Source: Citrobacter sp. JGM124 (GTDB lineage Bacteria > Pseudomonadota > Gammaproteobacteria > Enterobacterales > Enterobacteriaceae). From it: a stretch of 64,000 nucleotides of DNA. The translations under genes and the position numbers were made by a program. The notes under the pieces are model-generated. The model searched no databases and was not told the origin of the DNA. It worked only from the letters and a program-made list of their open reading frames with translations. Where the stretch lies: the NCBI RefSeq assembly GCF_018257795.1, contig NZ_JAERJD010000002.1:1-64000 (forward strand). Reading direction: 5' to 3'. Below, piece by piece: positions 17,680 to 28,677 of the stretch (positions are counted from its first letter, which is position 1; each line of letters opens with the position of its first letter).

Positions 17680-18725
17680 TTAGAATGCTAGCTTCTCATT
17701 CAGCATTTCTACCTGTTCATGATTCATCTCTTCTATCCATGCGGCATAGACTTCATATACCATCTGCGCGTTTTCATGCCCCATCTGATTGGCAATAAAA
17801 GACGGGTTAGCGCCTGCGGCTAATAACCAGCATGCGAAAGTGTGTCGTGTATGGTACGGATTGCGGCGACGAATACCAGCACGTTTTACAGCTGAGTTCC
17901 AACGGTCACCAATGCTGCTTAAAGAGTAATACGGTTTTTGCTCGCCATTCCTGGCTCTCGGCATAAATACGAAATGGACTCGCTGACGCTCCGTATGGCC
18001 GTACTCGCGGTGATGATAAACGATTTCAGTCTTCGGATACTTACCGGTCAGTTCTTGTTGGGCTACAAGGGCATCGATTGCAGGTTGTAATAGTGCGACT
18101 GTGCGTATTCCTGCTTCTGTTTTTGGTGGCCCGAACATACCTAGCGTATTGAGGCTTCTTTTTACACTGACAGTTCCAGCCTTGAGATCAATATCTTCCC
18201 ACGCCAGAGCGGCAAGCTCCCCATGCCTCAGGCCAGAGTAAACCGCGAATTGCCATAGGTTTCTTCGTTGCCCATCATTAGCATCCATTAATTTATCAAA
18301 TTCAGTACGTGTTAGCGGATCGGGCTTAGTTTTACTTTTCTGTAGCTTTTTTATTCCCTCAAATGCTTTTTCAGATGTGAACCCAGAACGATGAGCGAAA
18401 CGTAAAAGAGAGCATAGCAATGCTACATAATTATCAACGGTTCGTACGCTCCGCCCAATCTTGTTAGCTCGTGTTTCAAGGGAGTACATCGTCGCTCCCT
18501 CCAGCAATTCAGTTCGGTATCGCAGTATATCGTTATGCGTAATTTCTCTTATCAGAGTTTCAGCGCCGACTATCTTTGTTATGGTTTTTAGTTGCGAACC
18601 TGTTTTACGATAGGTATTGGCACATAGCTCAATTCTTCTGTTTTCTAACCAAGTTGTAACCAATTCACTAAAAGAAGTGATTTTGTTTGAACCCGTTGTG
18701 GATACCTGCTGGATATTGCTGGAAT
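17680..18725 (-). pseudogene. Rac-type prophage integrase, N-terminus cut off by an IS
   Basis: Tyrosine recombinase with a complete core-binding domain and catalytic domain. The catalytic residues are visible in YSGLRHGELAAL (Arg), HTRHTFACWLL (His/Arg) and GHENAQMVYEVYAAW (His, Tyr). Its open frame runs to 18789, but the first 22 residues are encoded by the IS end and are foreign. Native sequence starts at 18725, so the arm-binding N-terminal domain is missing compared with usual length (about 400 aa). It lies beside ttcA, facing the Rac attachment site. It is probably inactive for integration and excision. Confidence 0.85.
17846..17892. repeat. Copy 1 of a 47-bp exact direct repeat (inside the integrase)
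   Basis: These 47 bases, encoding part of the integrase catalytic region (around RRRNPYHTRHT), are repeated exactly at 21262-21308 in the same orientation. Confidence 0.9.
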
Positions 18726-18733
18726 TGTAGTGG

Positions 18734-19908
<1,175 letters not shown>

Positions 19909-19981
19909 AATGTCACCTGTTTTTACTGTGAGGTGATGATATCACCTCTATTCAGGTGGCCAAATTCAGTGTGCCACTACA

Positions 19982-20628
19982 CCCAGCCTATCGGTATGTT
20001 CTACGGTGGTACTGTACATGTCATTTATAAAGAAACTATTGATGACCAGTTAAAGCTAGACCAGTTGATTAAACTTGGTGGGTCTGGATATGTAAATACC
20101 GTACTAAAGTATGACATATCAGCTCCAACAGATGATGGGTTAAAGGTTGGCAATGCAATTAAAAACCTAACTATTGAGATTTATGACCAATTACGTAAGG
20201 ATATTCTTGATCGTCAGGATGATATCAAAAAATCTCAGGCTGTTTTGAATGCAGCCCTTGAAAGCCGTAAGCAAAAAGAAACTAAAGTAAAAGAAGCTGA
20301 AAATAAATTAAATGAAGAAAAAAAGAAGCCAAGGAAAGGCACGAAAAATTACGGACATGAATACCATCCGGCACCAAAGACCGAAGATATAAAGGGGGTG
20401 GGTGAATTAAAAAAAGGGACACCAGGGACCCCATTGCAGGGAGGCGGTGGACTGCGCAAGCGGTGGATTGGCGATAAAGGCCGTAAGGTTTATGAATGGG
20501 ACTCTAGTCATGGTGAGCTTGAAGGGTATCAAGCGAGTGATGGGAAGCATCTTGGTGCATTTGATTTCAAAACAGGTAAACAGTTGAAACCTGCAGAACC
20601 AAAGCGCAATATTAAACGATATCTTTGA
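19982..20628 (+). pseudogene. E3-type bacteriocin: C-terminal coiled coil and 16S rRNase domain, N-terminus lost
   Basis: The last ~95 residues are clearly the cytotoxic domain of colicin E3/cloacin DF13, a ribonuclease that cuts 16S rRNA at the decoding site. YGHEYHPAPKTEDIKG is followed by the GGGLRKRWIGDKGRKVYEW core. The E3 active-site residues Asp510, His513, Glu517 and Arg545 are all present in WDSSHGELEG and PKRNIKRYL. Upstream is a charged coiled coil (about residues 60-120), like the receptor-binding region. The frame continues into the IS, but IS residues are not part of the protein. The translocation domain is gone and no ribosome-binding site precedes the ATG at 19996. Expression is unlikely unless promoted from the IS. 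The immunity gene follows 9 bases later. Confidence 0.88.
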
Positions 20629-20637
20629 GAGGACTAT

Positions 20638-20895
20638 ATGGGACTGAAATTTAACTTGACTTGGTTTGACAAAAAAACAAATGAATTTAAAGGTGAGGAG
20701 TATTCTAAGGACTTTGGTGATGATGGCTCTGTCATTGAAAGCTTGGGTATTCCCTTAGACGGTAGTATTAACAACGGTGATTTTAAAGTGAGCAAAGAAT
20801 GGATTCCTTTATTGCAACCTCTCTTTAAAGATGAAATTGATCTGAGTAAGGGGTCATATTATGTAAGCTTTGATTACCGAGATGGAAATTGGTAA
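20638..20895 (+). CDS. E3-type colicin/cloacin immunity protein
   Basis: An 85-residue acidic protein, the same length as ImmE3, with the family blocks [31 protein letters not shown] and the C-terminal [12 protein letters not shown]. It binds and blocks the rRNase domain encoded just upstream. The start ATG has GAGAGGA 6 bases upstream. At the position equal to Cys47 of Im3, a specificity residue, this protein has Asp (NNGDF instead of NNGCF). The pair may therefore have its own specificity. The gene is intact although the toxin is truncated. No lysis gene follows. Confidence 0.94.
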   Translation: MGLKFNLTWFDKKTNEFKGEEYSKDFGDDGSVIESLGIPLDGSINNGDFKVSKEWIPLLQPLFKDEIDLSKGSYYVSFDYRDGNW

Positions 20896-20980
20896 TGATA
20901 ATCCATCATGGATGAAATGTAGTGCTAGGTTCCAGTGCTTATGGATGAATGCTGGAACCTTCATTATTGATTTAGCTATC

Positions 20981-21001
20981 AGCCCACCAGGTGGGCTTTT
21001 T
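20981..21001 (+). terminator. Rho-independent terminator after the immunity gene
   Basis: A 7-bp stem, AGCCCAC / GTGGGCT, closes on a three-base loop and is followed by five T. A weaker inverted repeat (AGGTTCCAG / CTGGAACCT) lies just before it at about 20926-20960. Confidence 0.85.
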
Positions 21002-21023
21002 GTTGGTTGGAGTTCGGATTTCA

Positions 21024-21254
21024 CTATTTATCCTTACTGTTCAATGCTTCGTAGAAACTGTTGAAAAGGTTTTTTTTAAACCTATCTACCTCACTATTCA
21101 ATAGTTTCCTTAGATTATCTGCATCTTGAATGTATTCGACCTGCCCATCATTTCTCCCATTTATTATATTAATTTCAGGCAAGTCATTGAAATTATCTGT
21201 CGTGCCATCAGCCTCCAAAGCACTCTCAAGAATGTGAATAATCTCTGAATTCAT
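21024..21254 (-). CDS. Hypothetical 76-aa acidic protein
   Basis: I do not recognise it. It is acidic in the first half (ESALEADGTTDNFNDLPEI) and helical in the second half (LRKLLNSEVDRFKKNLFNSFYEALNSKDK). The start ATG at 21254 touches the integrase fragment at 21262, and no ribosome-binding site is seen, so the original 5' end may have been lost. It lies beside the bacteriocin immunity gene in opposite orientation and could be prophage cargo. No function is claimed. Confidence 0.4.
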   Translation of the reverse strand: MNSEIIHILESALEADGTTDNFNDLPEINIINGRNDGQVEYIQDADNLRKLLNSEVDRFKKNLFNSFYEALNSKDK

Positions 21255-21261
21255 AGAGCGC

Positions 21262-21308
21262 CGTGTATGGTACGGATTGCGGCGACGAATACCAGCACGT
21301 TTTACAGC
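21262..21308. repeat. Copy 2 of the 47-bp exact direct repeat
   Basis: Identical to 17846-17892. The two copies are 3416 bases apart and bracket most of the prophage remnant, including the IS and the bacteriocin genes. Recombination between them would remove that segment. Confidence 0.9.
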
Positions 21309-21322
21309 AGAATTTAAAGAGT
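21262..21322 (-). pseudogene. Fragment of a second Rac-type integrase gene
   Basis: Bases 21262-21308 are identical to 17846-17892 of the integrase gene and lie in the same orientation. After a short deletion the shared TAAAGAGT also appears. It encodes the RRRNPYHTRHT region. It marks either the remains of a second, tandem prophage or a duplicated end of the same one. Confidence 0.8.
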
Positions 21323-21656
21323 CATGGATATGGCCTAAATCAGTACGCAGTTATTTGTTCTGCGTTTCCAGCCCCCACCAGAAGGACGACACTCACTGGG
21401 AGGTCTGATGACCACACAGAAGAGCGTTGCGTGCTCAACGCTCTTTTGTGTATTACCATTTTTTGATATTTCTTGTGGCGAAGGCAGCTTTCACCCGTGA
21501 TAGCAATTCCTTGTGATTAGCATTGTATTGTCATGTGTGGCATGGCAAAGGGTGTGCGGATTAAGGTAAGAAAAAATATATTGGTTTCAATATAGTTAAA
21601 GCCCAGGACGAGTCCCGGGCATTTTGAACGATATTGATGGAAAACGATTAGCAGGA
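21323..21656. other. Gap with one hairpin, right side of the prophage remnant
   Basis: No gene is visible. A strong hairpin, AGAGCGTTG / CAACGCTCT followed by TTT, lies at 21421-21447 and looks like a + strand terminator without its gene. The right prophage boundary must lie in this region or to its left, but I cannot fix it. Confidence 0.5.
21421..21447 (+). terminator. Orphan rho-independent terminator
   Basis: A 9-bp perfect stem AGAGCGTTG / CAACGCTCT with a six-base loop and a short T-run. No coding gene is visible directly upstream on the + strand. Confidence 0.7.
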
Positions 21657-23248
21657 TTAAAGCTCTACATTTGAAAAATTATGTTTTCCCAGCGGGTCAA
21701 TAGTATATCCTTTTACATTATTATCGATAACATCATAAATTGTGGAGTGTGCCAGGAACAAATCAGGTGCTTGCTCTCTTATTATATTCAGCGCTTTTTT
21801 ATAAAGTTCGGATCGTGCAGTCTGATCGGTGATGGCCCTGGCCTGTAAAATTAAGTCATCATAAGGTTGATAACACCAGCGTGAAAAATTATAACTGCCT
21901 TTCACTGCCGCACAGGTTAATGAACTAAAGAAATTGTCGGGATCACCAAAATCTGCCGTCCAGCCTATCATGAGTGCGTCATGTTCACCCGCGACCGCTC
22001 GTTTTATATATTCGGCCCACTCATATGTGGCGATGTTAACTTTCAGACCTATTTTTTCCCAGTCACTTTGGATCATTTCGGCAATTTGCTTGCCGTTTGG
22101 ATTATAGGGGCGCTTAACAGGTAATGACCATAGTGTAATTTCAAATCCATTCGGATAACCTGCTTTTTCCAGTAACTCTTTAGCATGCGCAGGAGAATAA
22201 GTCACTTCTGGCTGCTCACGGTCATCAGGCCATAATGTCGGCGGTATAAGATTCTTCGCCGCAGTACCTTGTCCCTGATATACCGCGTTAAGAATATCTT
22301 TTTGGTTAACGGCTTCGGTCAGCGCTTGTCTGATTAGTTTATTATCAAATGGTTTTTTTCTGTGTTAAATGAGATATAACCAGTATTTAAACCGGGAGAT
22401 TTCAACAGTTTAACCTGGTGGTTTTTACTGATATTCCCCAGATCAGGGATGTTAGGGTTAGCCATTATTTGGCATTCATTTTTAATGAGTTTTGCATAAC
22501 GCAAGGATGCATCAGGAGTGATAGAAAAAATCAGCTGATCAATTTTAGGCTTGCCTTTCCAGTAATCATCAAATGCAGTATAAAAAATCCTTGAATCTTT
22601 TTCATATCTTTTTAAAGTGAATGGCCCGGTTCCCAGGGGGTATAAATCAATTCGCTCAGGATGCCCCGCGGAAAAAGAGGCCTCTGCATAGTCTGCTGAT
22701 TGTATTGAAGCAAAATCCATAGCAAGTAGAGATAAAAAGGTTGCGTTTGGTTCTTTTAGCTCAACACTGACCGTATTTTCATCAATTTTATTTATCTTAT
22801 TGATCAGGCCTTTAATTCCTGAACCCTCGAATAAAGGATACTGCCCCCCGGATAATTTATGGAATTTGTTATTGGGATCACTTTGCCTTTCAAAGGTGAA
22901 AATAACATCATCAGCATTAAACTTTCTTGTGGGCGTAAAATATTTATTTGACTGAAAAGAAACATTTTTTCGCAAATGGAATGTGTATGTTTTCCCATCC
23001 TCACTGACACTCCATTTTTCTGCCAGTGCGGGTTCTATCTCTGTTGTCCCGGGTTTGAATTCTATCAGCCGATTAAATATCGTCATTGCACCAGCATCCC
23101 CAGTCGCGGCAGACAGAGTGGTTTGTGGATTGAATCCATCGGGAGACGACTCTGAGCAATAGACTAAAGCACTGGGTTTTGCCCACGCAGGAATACTTGC
23201 CATACTGGCCATTAATAATATTAATATCTTTATTTTACTTTGCATCAA
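21657..23248 (-). pseudogene. Dipeptide-binding periplasmic protein (DppA-like), frameshifted
   Basis: SBP_bac_5 family protein related to DppA. The first part (22334-23248) starts with a signal peptide (MMQSKIKILILLMASMASIPAWAK) and runs to GLNTGYISFNTEK, then ends early. The remaining part continues in another frame: KPFDNKLIRQALTEAVNQ, NLIPPTLW, YNPNGKQIAEMIQSDW, GDPDNFFSSL and the C-terminal VDPLGKH-type block. The break lies in a run of seven A (minus strand) at about 22352-22358, where eight would restore the frame. With one base added the protein would be of normal length, about 530 aa. It is either a recent mutation or a homopolymer error. The divergent M14 gene may process the same peptides. 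Confidence 0.88.
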
Positions 23249-23544
23249 ACTGTAGAACCTCTAGTATCTTATTATAATCCCGGCGCCCGCTGTTATATGT
23301 ACCGGGTGAAAGGAGTCTCGGTGGGTCATTTTTTTATTACGTAGTAGTAACGTATTATTTTTTGTGCTATTTACTATCATCATTTGTATCTTTAATTATA
23401 TTTAAATCATCTGCGCTAAGTATCTGCCTAATGGTTTGTCTTGCAAATGACTTTTATTGCTATCTTAATCTTACATTTGCATTTATGCCCTGTGTGTGAA
23501 AGTGATAACTTCATTACTTTGGTAGTAATGGTTTGGGGTATTAA
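23249..23544. other. AT-rich divergent promoter region
   Basis: It lies between the divergent binding-protein pseudogene and the M14 gene. No gene and no certain operator is visible; a GTAGTAACG / TTGGTAGTAATGG pair of similar sequences occurs at about 23340 and 23520. Confidence 0.4.
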
Positions 23545-24471
23545 ATGACGAGAATAAATGAGCTATTAAAAAACAATAAGGCAGGAACGTACCAGGGCAG
23601 TATCAATGTTGGCAATGATACAGAACTTCCTTTCATTCATATCATCGGTAACAAGCCGGGGCCCAGGCTTTTGATTACGGCAGGCGTTCATGGCTCAGAG
23701 TTCTGCTCTATCGAAGCCGCATTGAGATTAAAAAATCTTGATTCAGCCCATCTTTCGGGTTCAGTTTTTGTTTTGCCAATATTAAATGTGAATGGGTTTT
23801 ATCAGCGCAGTATTTTTGTATTCCCTGAGGATAATAAAAATCTTAACCGTGTTTTTCCTGGTAAGGAACAAGGCAGTAAATCAGAAAGACTGGCATTTTG
23901 GTTAACTCAGAATGTTTTCCCATCTTTTGATGCTTATATTGATCTGCATGGGGGGGACTTGGTCGAGTCACTGAGTCCTTTTACTCTATTCCCCCGAAAC
24001 AATGCTAAAGCACAGGCGCTGGCAAAGACTTTTGGCTTGCCTCATGCCGTATCAACAGACGGGCACGGATATACCCTTGATGCTGCAGAACAGGTCGGGT
24101 TACCGGGAATTATTGCTGAAGTTAGCGGTAATGGTTTATGGGCTGAGAATACGGTGGAGCAACTCACTCTTGGAATTTATAGGGTATTAAATTTCTTGAA
24201 TATTACACAATCCGATGTGCCGGTTCTGGATACCAATAAAATTGCTGTCGTGGATTTATGGATCCCGAAAGCGCCTGCTACTGGATTGTGGTATCCGTTC
24301 TTTACGCTGGAAGAAGAAGTCCGGCACGGCGATATACTGGGTGAAATACGGGCAGTTTCAGGCGAAATACTGGAGACCATTACATCCGATTTTGACGGTC
24401 GTGTACTTTACTATTTGACCAGTCTTTCGGTGACGGTGGGTGATGCACTGATTGGTATTGCCCATCATTAG
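23545..24471 (+). CDS. M14-family succinylglutamate desuccinylase/aspartoacylase-like protein
   Basis: Zinc-dependent amidohydrolase of the AstE/AspA group, 308 residues. The zinc ligands appear as His and Glu in AGVHGSEFCSIEAAL (about 48-60) and a later His in YIDLHGGD. The NLNRVFPG block corresponds to the family's substrate-binding NRxFP motif. The C-terminal part from about 225 has the beta-barrel type seen in DUF2817/AstE-like proteins. The substrate is unknown; an N-acyl amino acid or peptide is likely. It is divergent from the dipeptide-binding protein pseudogene, which suggests a former uptake-plus-hydrolysis pair. The start ATG at 23545 has GGGGTATTAA upstream. Confidence 0.88.
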   Translation: MTRINELLKNNKAGTYQGSINVGNDTELPFIHIIGNKPGPRLLITAGVHGSEFCSIEAALRLKNLDSAHLSGSVFVLPILNVNGFYQRSIFVFPEDNKNLNRVFPGKEQGSKSERLAFWLTQNVFPSFDAYIDLHGGDLVESLSPFTLFPRNNAKAQALAKTFGLPHAVSTDGHGYTLDAAEQVGLPGIIAEVSGNGLWAENTVEQLTLGIYRVLNFLNITQSDVPVLDTNKIAVVDLWIPKAPATGLWYPFFTLEEEVRHGDILGEIRAVSGEILETITSDFDGRVLYYLTSLSVTVGDALIGIAHH

Positions 24472-24971
24472 AATTCCATTGAAATATAATAATGATACAT
24501 GTGTCGTCAGTGTGATAACCCGCATTCTATGGGGGCAGGCTCTCACGACACAGAGACAGGCAGGATAACCTTATCATGCGTGGACTCTCCGCTTTCTTTG
24601 CCTCAGGACTGTTCTCCTCTGGTTATCATTCAAGGATGACTTTCTGCTGAATTACGCGTGATACCCAAATCTGGTTTTTTGACAGGCCAGATTTCCGCAC
24701 CATTTTCCACCGGTGGATCACCCATAAAGACCACGTCTGATATTTACTCGCTCCTGACAGATGAAAAGAGAGTGCTTGCGCACACGGAGACCGACAAAAT
24801 GTTCCCTATATCCTCATCGACAATTGCAATACAATAGGCCAGAATTGCTTATCAAATATTGTGCATTTTTTCTTAGCCGCCGTGGTAGTTCCCGGCCTGG
24901 TAAACGCACCAGCTTCACTTTGAATTAAAGTGCCTGAAATGAACGGGTTGTTGGGTTACGGATATTCAAGA
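24472..24971. other. 500-base gap upstream of btsS
   Basis: No gene is supported. Short open stretches (for example MRGLSAFFASGLFSSG from about 24576) have no ribosome-binding site and no family. The btsSR promoter should lie in the right part, where the sequence becomes AT-rich (24830-24900). Confidence 0.4.
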
Positions 24972-26669
24972 ATGTATGAATTTAACCTAGTCTTATTGCT
25001 GCTGCAGCAGATGTGTGTCTTTTTGGTTATTGCCTGGTTGATGAGCAAAACGCGATTATTTATTCCGTTAGTTCAGGTTACTGTTCGTCTTCCTCATAAG
25101 TTACTGTGCTATATAACCTTTTCAATCTTCTGCATTATGGGGACTTACTTTGGTCTGCATATCGATGATTCCATTGCGAATACTCGGGCAATTGGCGCGG
25201 TCATGAGTGGCCTGCTTGGTGGCCCGGTAGTCGGGGGGTTAGTCGGGCTGACTGGGGGGCTACATCGTTATTCCATGGGGGGAATGACAGCATTAAGCTG
25301 CATGATATCCACTATCGCTGAAGGCCTGCTGGGCGGGCTGGCACACAGTATTCTGGTGAAACAAGGCCGTACTGACAGGCTGTTTAATCCACTGGTCGCT
25401 GGTGCGGTTACCTTTGTTGCTGAAATAATACAAATGCTGATTATCATTTTGCTCGCCCGTCCTTTCGACGAGGCGGTGCATTTAGTCAGTAATATTGCGG
25501 CCCCCATGATGGTCACCAATACGGTTGGTGCAGCAATGTTTATGCGTATTTTACTCGATAAACGTGCCATGTTTGAAAAATATACTTCAGCGTTTTCTGC
25601 CACAGCCTTAAAACTGGCAGCATCCACCGAGGGAATATTGCGTCAGGGATTTAATGAAGAGAACAGCATGCGAGTGGCTCAGGTGCTGCTAAAAGAGCTT
25701 GATATTGGCGCCGTCGCGATTACTGATCGGGAAAAACTATTGGCATTCACCGGGATTGGTGACGATCATCATCTGGCGGGGCGGCCTATAAACTCACGTT
25801 ATACCTGGCGGGCTATTGAGCATAATGAAGTGGTGTATGCTGATGGCAATGAAGTGCCATACCGTTGTTCTATTCATCCTAACTGTAAACTCGGCTCCAC
25901 GTTGGTTATTCCTCTGCGCGGTGAGAATCAGCAGGTTATTGGCACGATCAAATTGTATGAAGTACGTAACCGTCTGTTCAGTTCTATTAACCGCACGTTG
26001 GGTGAGGGGATCGCACAGTTACTGTCAGCGCAGATATTAGCGGGCAATTTTGAGCGACAGAAAGCGTTGCTGGCCCAGTCAGAAATTAAACTATTACATG
26101 CCCAGGTTAACCCCCATTTTTTGTTTAATGCTTTGAATACGCTGCTGGCTGTTATCCGTAATGACAGCGAAAAGGCTGGCAAACTGGTGCAGTATCTGTC
26201 GACCTTCTTTCGTAAGAATCTCAAGCGTTCCTCTGAGGTCGTGACCCTCGAAGAGGAGCTTGAGCATGTGAATGCCTATCTGCAAATTGAGCTGGCCAGG
26301 TTTCCATCCCAGTTGAAAGTAGACTTACAGGTACCGAAAGAGTTTTTCTTCCAGAAACTTCCAGCCTTTACCCTACAGCCCCTGGTGGAAAACGCCATTA
26401 AACATGGCACGTCACAGCTACTGAGCAATGGCAATATTGTGATTCGTGCATACCGTAACGATGACGGTGTTATCGTTGAGGTGGAGGATAATGCCGGGCT
26501 TTACCAACCCCGCACCACAAAATCCACCGAAGGAGGACTGGGCATGAGTCTGGTGGATAAACGTCTGCGTGCGCGTTTTGGTGACGACTACGGTATCTCT
26601 GTCAGTTGTGATCCTGATTATTTTACCCGGGTGACGTTACGTTTACCGAGCGGAGAACAGAAATGTTGA
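24972..26669 (+). CDS. btsS: Pyruvate-sensing histidine kinase BtsS (YehU)
   Basis: Membrane sensor kinase of the LytS type that binds extracellular pyruvate with high affinity in E. coli. It has the N-terminal 5TM-LYT membrane domain (about 1-195: [40 protein letters not shown]), a GAF domain (about 215-350) and a HisKA_7TM-type kinase domain with [16 protein letters not shown] near 375-390. The ATPase follows ([19 protein letters not shown]). The frame is open to a GTG at 24930, but the ATG at 24972 gives [13 protein letters not shown], as in E. coli [13 protein letters not shown]. It overlaps btsR by 7 bases, so the two are translationally coupled. Confidence 0.96.
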   Translation: MYEFNLVLLLLQQMCVFLVIAWLMSKTRLFIPLVQVTVRLPHKLLCYITFSIFCIMGTYFGLHIDDSIANTRAIGAVMSGLLGGPVVGGLVGLTGGLHRYSMGGMTALSCMISTIAEGLLGGLAHSILVKQGRTDRLFNPLVAGAVTFVAEIIQMLIIILLARPFDEAVHLVSNIAAPMMVTNTVGAAMFMRILLDKRAMFEKYTSAFSATALKLAASTEGILRQGFNEENSMRVAQVLLKELDIGAVAITDREKLLAFTGIGDDHHLAGRPINSRYTWRAIEHNEVVYADGNEVPYRCSIHPNCKLGSTLVIPLRGENQQVIGTIKLYEVRNRLFSSINRTLGEGIAQLLSAQILAGNFERQKALLAQSEIKLLHAQVNPHFLFNALNTLLAVIRNDSEKAGKLVQYLSTFFRKNLKRSSEVVTLEEELEHVNAYLQIELARFPSQLKVDLQVPKEFFFQKLPAFTLQPLVENAIKHGTSQLLSNGNIVIRAYRNDDGVIVEVEDNAGLYQPRTTKSTEGGLGMSLVDKRLRARFGDDYGISVSCDPDYFTRVTLRLPSGEQKC

Positions 26670-27382
26670 GAGTATTAATAGTTGATGATGAACCGCTGGC
26701 TTTGGAGAATCTACGATTACACTTACAAGATGAAGGTGATATTGAGATTGTGGGCGAGTGTACCAATGCAATAGAAGCCATTGGTATGATACATAAAATC
26801 CGCCCGGACGTTGTGTTTCTCGATATTCAGATGCCACGTATCAGTGGCCTGGAAATGGTCGGTATGTTGGATCAACAACACCGGCCACATATCATCTTTC
26901 TCACTGCTTTTGAGGAGTATGCGCTGCAGGCTTTTGAACAATGTGCTTTCGATTATTTGTTAAAGCCTATTCAGCCCGCGCGGTTGCAGAAAACACTGGA
27001 AAGGCTGCGCATGGGGAACCAGGCTCAGAACCTTTCCCAGTTATCCGAGTTCCAGCAACCACTAAAATTCATTCCCTGCATTAGCAGTAACCGTATTTGG
27101 CTGTTACAACTGGAAGATGTCGCTTTCGTCAGCAGCAGAATTGGTGGAGTTTATGTTACCCGGCATGATGGTCAGGAAAGTTTTACTGAACTGACACTGC
27201 GGACGCTAGAAACGCGAACCCCTTTGTTACGGTGTCACCGTCAGTATTTAGTTAATATGGATTATCTTAAAGAGATCCGCCTGGAGGATAAAAACCAGGC
27301 GGAACTGTTGCTGCGTGATGGTCAAATTGTTCCGGTCAGCCGCCGTTACCTGAAAACATTGAAAGAAACCGTCGGGTTATAG
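26663..27382 (+). CDS. btsR: Response regulator BtsR (YehT), LytTR type
   Basis: It has 239 residues, the E. coli length. The receiver domain has DDE near residues 8-10, phospho-acceptor Asp in VVFLDIQMP (about 54) and Lys in LLKPI. The LytTR DNA-binding domain covers about 130-239 ([40 protein letters not shown]). It activates btsT in E. coli through direct repeats, and matching repeats lie upstream of btsT here at 30966-31013. Its 3' end overlaps that of the converging yjiA by 6 bases. In E. coli btsSR and btsT are at separate places; here they are neighbours. Confidence 0.96.
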   Translation: MLRVLIVDDEPLALENLRLHLQDEGDIEIVGECTNAIEAIGMIHKIRPDVVFLDIQMPRISGLEMVGMLDQQHRPHIIFLTAFEEYALQAFEQCAFDYLLKPIQPARLQKTLERLRMGNQAQNLSQLSEFQQPLKFIPCISSNRIWLLQLEDVAFVSSRIGGVYVTRHDGQESFTELTLRTLETRTPLLRCHRQYLVNMDYLKEIRLEDKNQAELLLRDGQIVPVSRRYLKTLKETVGL

Positions 27383-28348
27383 TGGGGTATCTGGTTTTAA
27401 GCTGGCAAAAGCTGTGCGAATTTCGTCTTCTGGTAGATCCTGGCCAATAAACACCATGGTACTGTGCGGCGTTTCGTCAGCCTGCCATGGACGATCCCAG
27501 TCAGCGCTGTACAGTCGCTGAACGCCCTGGAATAACAGACGGCAAGGTTGATCCACTATCCATAGCATTCCTTTATAGCGCATCAGGTTATCGGCAAAAC
27601 TGATCAGTAGTGTTTCCATGACTTTGGATACGTCACCCAGTACAACTGGGTAGTCAAATTCCACCACAATGGATGTCACGCTGTTTTGCTGTGGGGCGAT
27701 ACGGTGAAACAAGGGCTTCGCGGGAACAATATGCTCTTCCAGCATAAATCCACGGGTATTAAACAACAGTGACGGGTCGATATCCCCTTGCACCATTGGA
27801 TAAACAGGAGCCCTTGCATTGATACGCTGGAGGCGTTCCATCAATGCGGGAGATTCACCGGCGACATCCGTTTTGGTGAGTAAGATACGGTCAGCATAAC
27901 CAACTTGTGACTGGGCTAACGGGAATTTGTCTAGCTGGGCCATTGCGTGTACAGCATCAACCAGGGTGATAACCCCGTCTAATAAATAGCGTTCACAGAT
28001 AACGTCATGGGAAAAAAATGCCTGTAGAATGGGCCCGGGGTCTGCCATCCCCGTACACTCAATCATCAGTCGGTCAAACTGCACTTCGCCTTTATCAAGG
28101 CTGTCGAGCAAATCAAGCAATGCGGCTTCCAGCTCACCCGAACGAGTACAACATATACATCCGTTAGTCAGTGTCGTAATACGCGTTGCCCGCTCACCAA
28201 TCAGCTGGTTATCGATGGGCATTTCCCCAAATTCATTTTCAATAACCGCGATTTTGTACTCTTGCTGAGTATGGAGAATATGGCGTAACAGCGTAGTTTT
28301 CCCTGCACCAAGGAAACCTGTTAAAACAGTAACCGCGATCGGTTTCAT
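27377..28348 (-). CDS. yjiA: CobW/COG0523-family GTPase YjiA
   Basis: Metal-binding GTPase. Walker [16 protein letters not shown] lies near residues 9-23, the metal-binding CxCC motif is in [14 protein letters not shown], the G3-type [10 protein letters not shown] follows, and the TKTD base-recognition motif is present. The C-terminal CobW_C domain ends in [11 protein letters not shown] and [13 protein letters not shown]. The open frame extends upstream, but that part belongs to the yjiX remnant. The ATG at 28348 has AAGAGGAGC 6 bases upstream and gives [11 protein letters not shown]. In E. coli the order btsT-yjiX-yjiA is the same. The role in metal homeostasis is not settled. Confidence 0.95.
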   Translation of the reverse strand: MKPIAVTVLTGFLGAGKTTLLRHILHTQQEYKIAVIENEFGEMPIDNQLIGERATRITTLTNGCICCTRSGELEAALLDLLDSLDKGEVQFDRLMIECTGMADPGPILQAFFSHDVICERYLLDGVITLVDAVHAMAQLDKFPLAQSQVGYADRILLTKTDVAGESPALMERLQRINARAPVYPMVQGDIDPSLLFNTRGFMLEEHIVPAKPLFHRIAPQQNSVTSIVVEFDYPVVLGDVSKVMETLLISFADNLMRYKGMLWIVDQPCRLLFQGVQRLYSADWDRPWQADETPHSTMVFIGQDLPEDEIRTAFASLKPDTPL

Positions 28349-28361
28349 GATTTTGCTCCTC

Positions 28362-28592
28362 TTAACAACGCATTCCGTCTTTACTTTCGGCGCCATAGCG
28401 GGCGTATCGGTATTCCAGAAAGAATGCTCTGTCAGTCATCAATGGGGTTATGGCGATAATGTCTCTGCACGTGGTAAACGCAGGCACGCGCCCCGGTAAA
28501 TATACCTGTCGCCTCGTCCTGGCAAGATCTATCGCTGTTGAACCCGCTAGCCAGTGCTCTGCCGTTTTTTGACAAATGGGTAAAGTGTAAAG
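28362..28592 (-). pseudogene. yjiX: YjiX (DUF466) remnant without a start codon
   Basis: Between btsT and yjiA a frame of 76 codons is open, ending FFLEYRYARYGAESKDGMRC. This matches the C-terminus of the small conserved protein YjiX (E. coli ...[23 protein letters not shown]). Upstream only weak similarity remains (LPGRVPAFTT for the family's MVGVPDYDTY), about four residues are missing before the PLMT block, and no ATG or plausible GTG/TTG with a ribosome-binding site opens the frame before a TAG at 28593. The only ATG is deep inside. I infer a decayed gene. It normally sits in one operon with btsT. Confidence 0.7.
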
Positions 28593-28639
28593 CTATCCTG
28601 AAATAACTCCTCTCGTAAAGAGGGGGGATGCTGATAAAA

Positions 28640-28667
28640 AATAAATCCCGCCGGAGCGGGATTTATT
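28640..28667 (-). terminator. Strong hairpin after btsT
   Basis: A perfect 12-bp stem, AATAAATCCCGC / GCGGGATTTATT, closes on CGGA, 10 bases past the btsT stop. It would partly separate btsT from yjiX-yjiA transcription. Confidence 0.85.
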
Positions 28668-28677
28668 ATTAACGAGA

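Noticed and set aside
21323..21656. attR of the Rac-type prophage
   Set aside because: I looked for a second copy of the ttcA codons at 17584-17607 and found none in this window, so no right end is annotated.
24930..24971. Upstream GTG start for btsS
   Set aside because: E. coli BtsS begins [12 protein letters not shown], which matches the ATG at 24972; the GTG has no ribosome-binding site.
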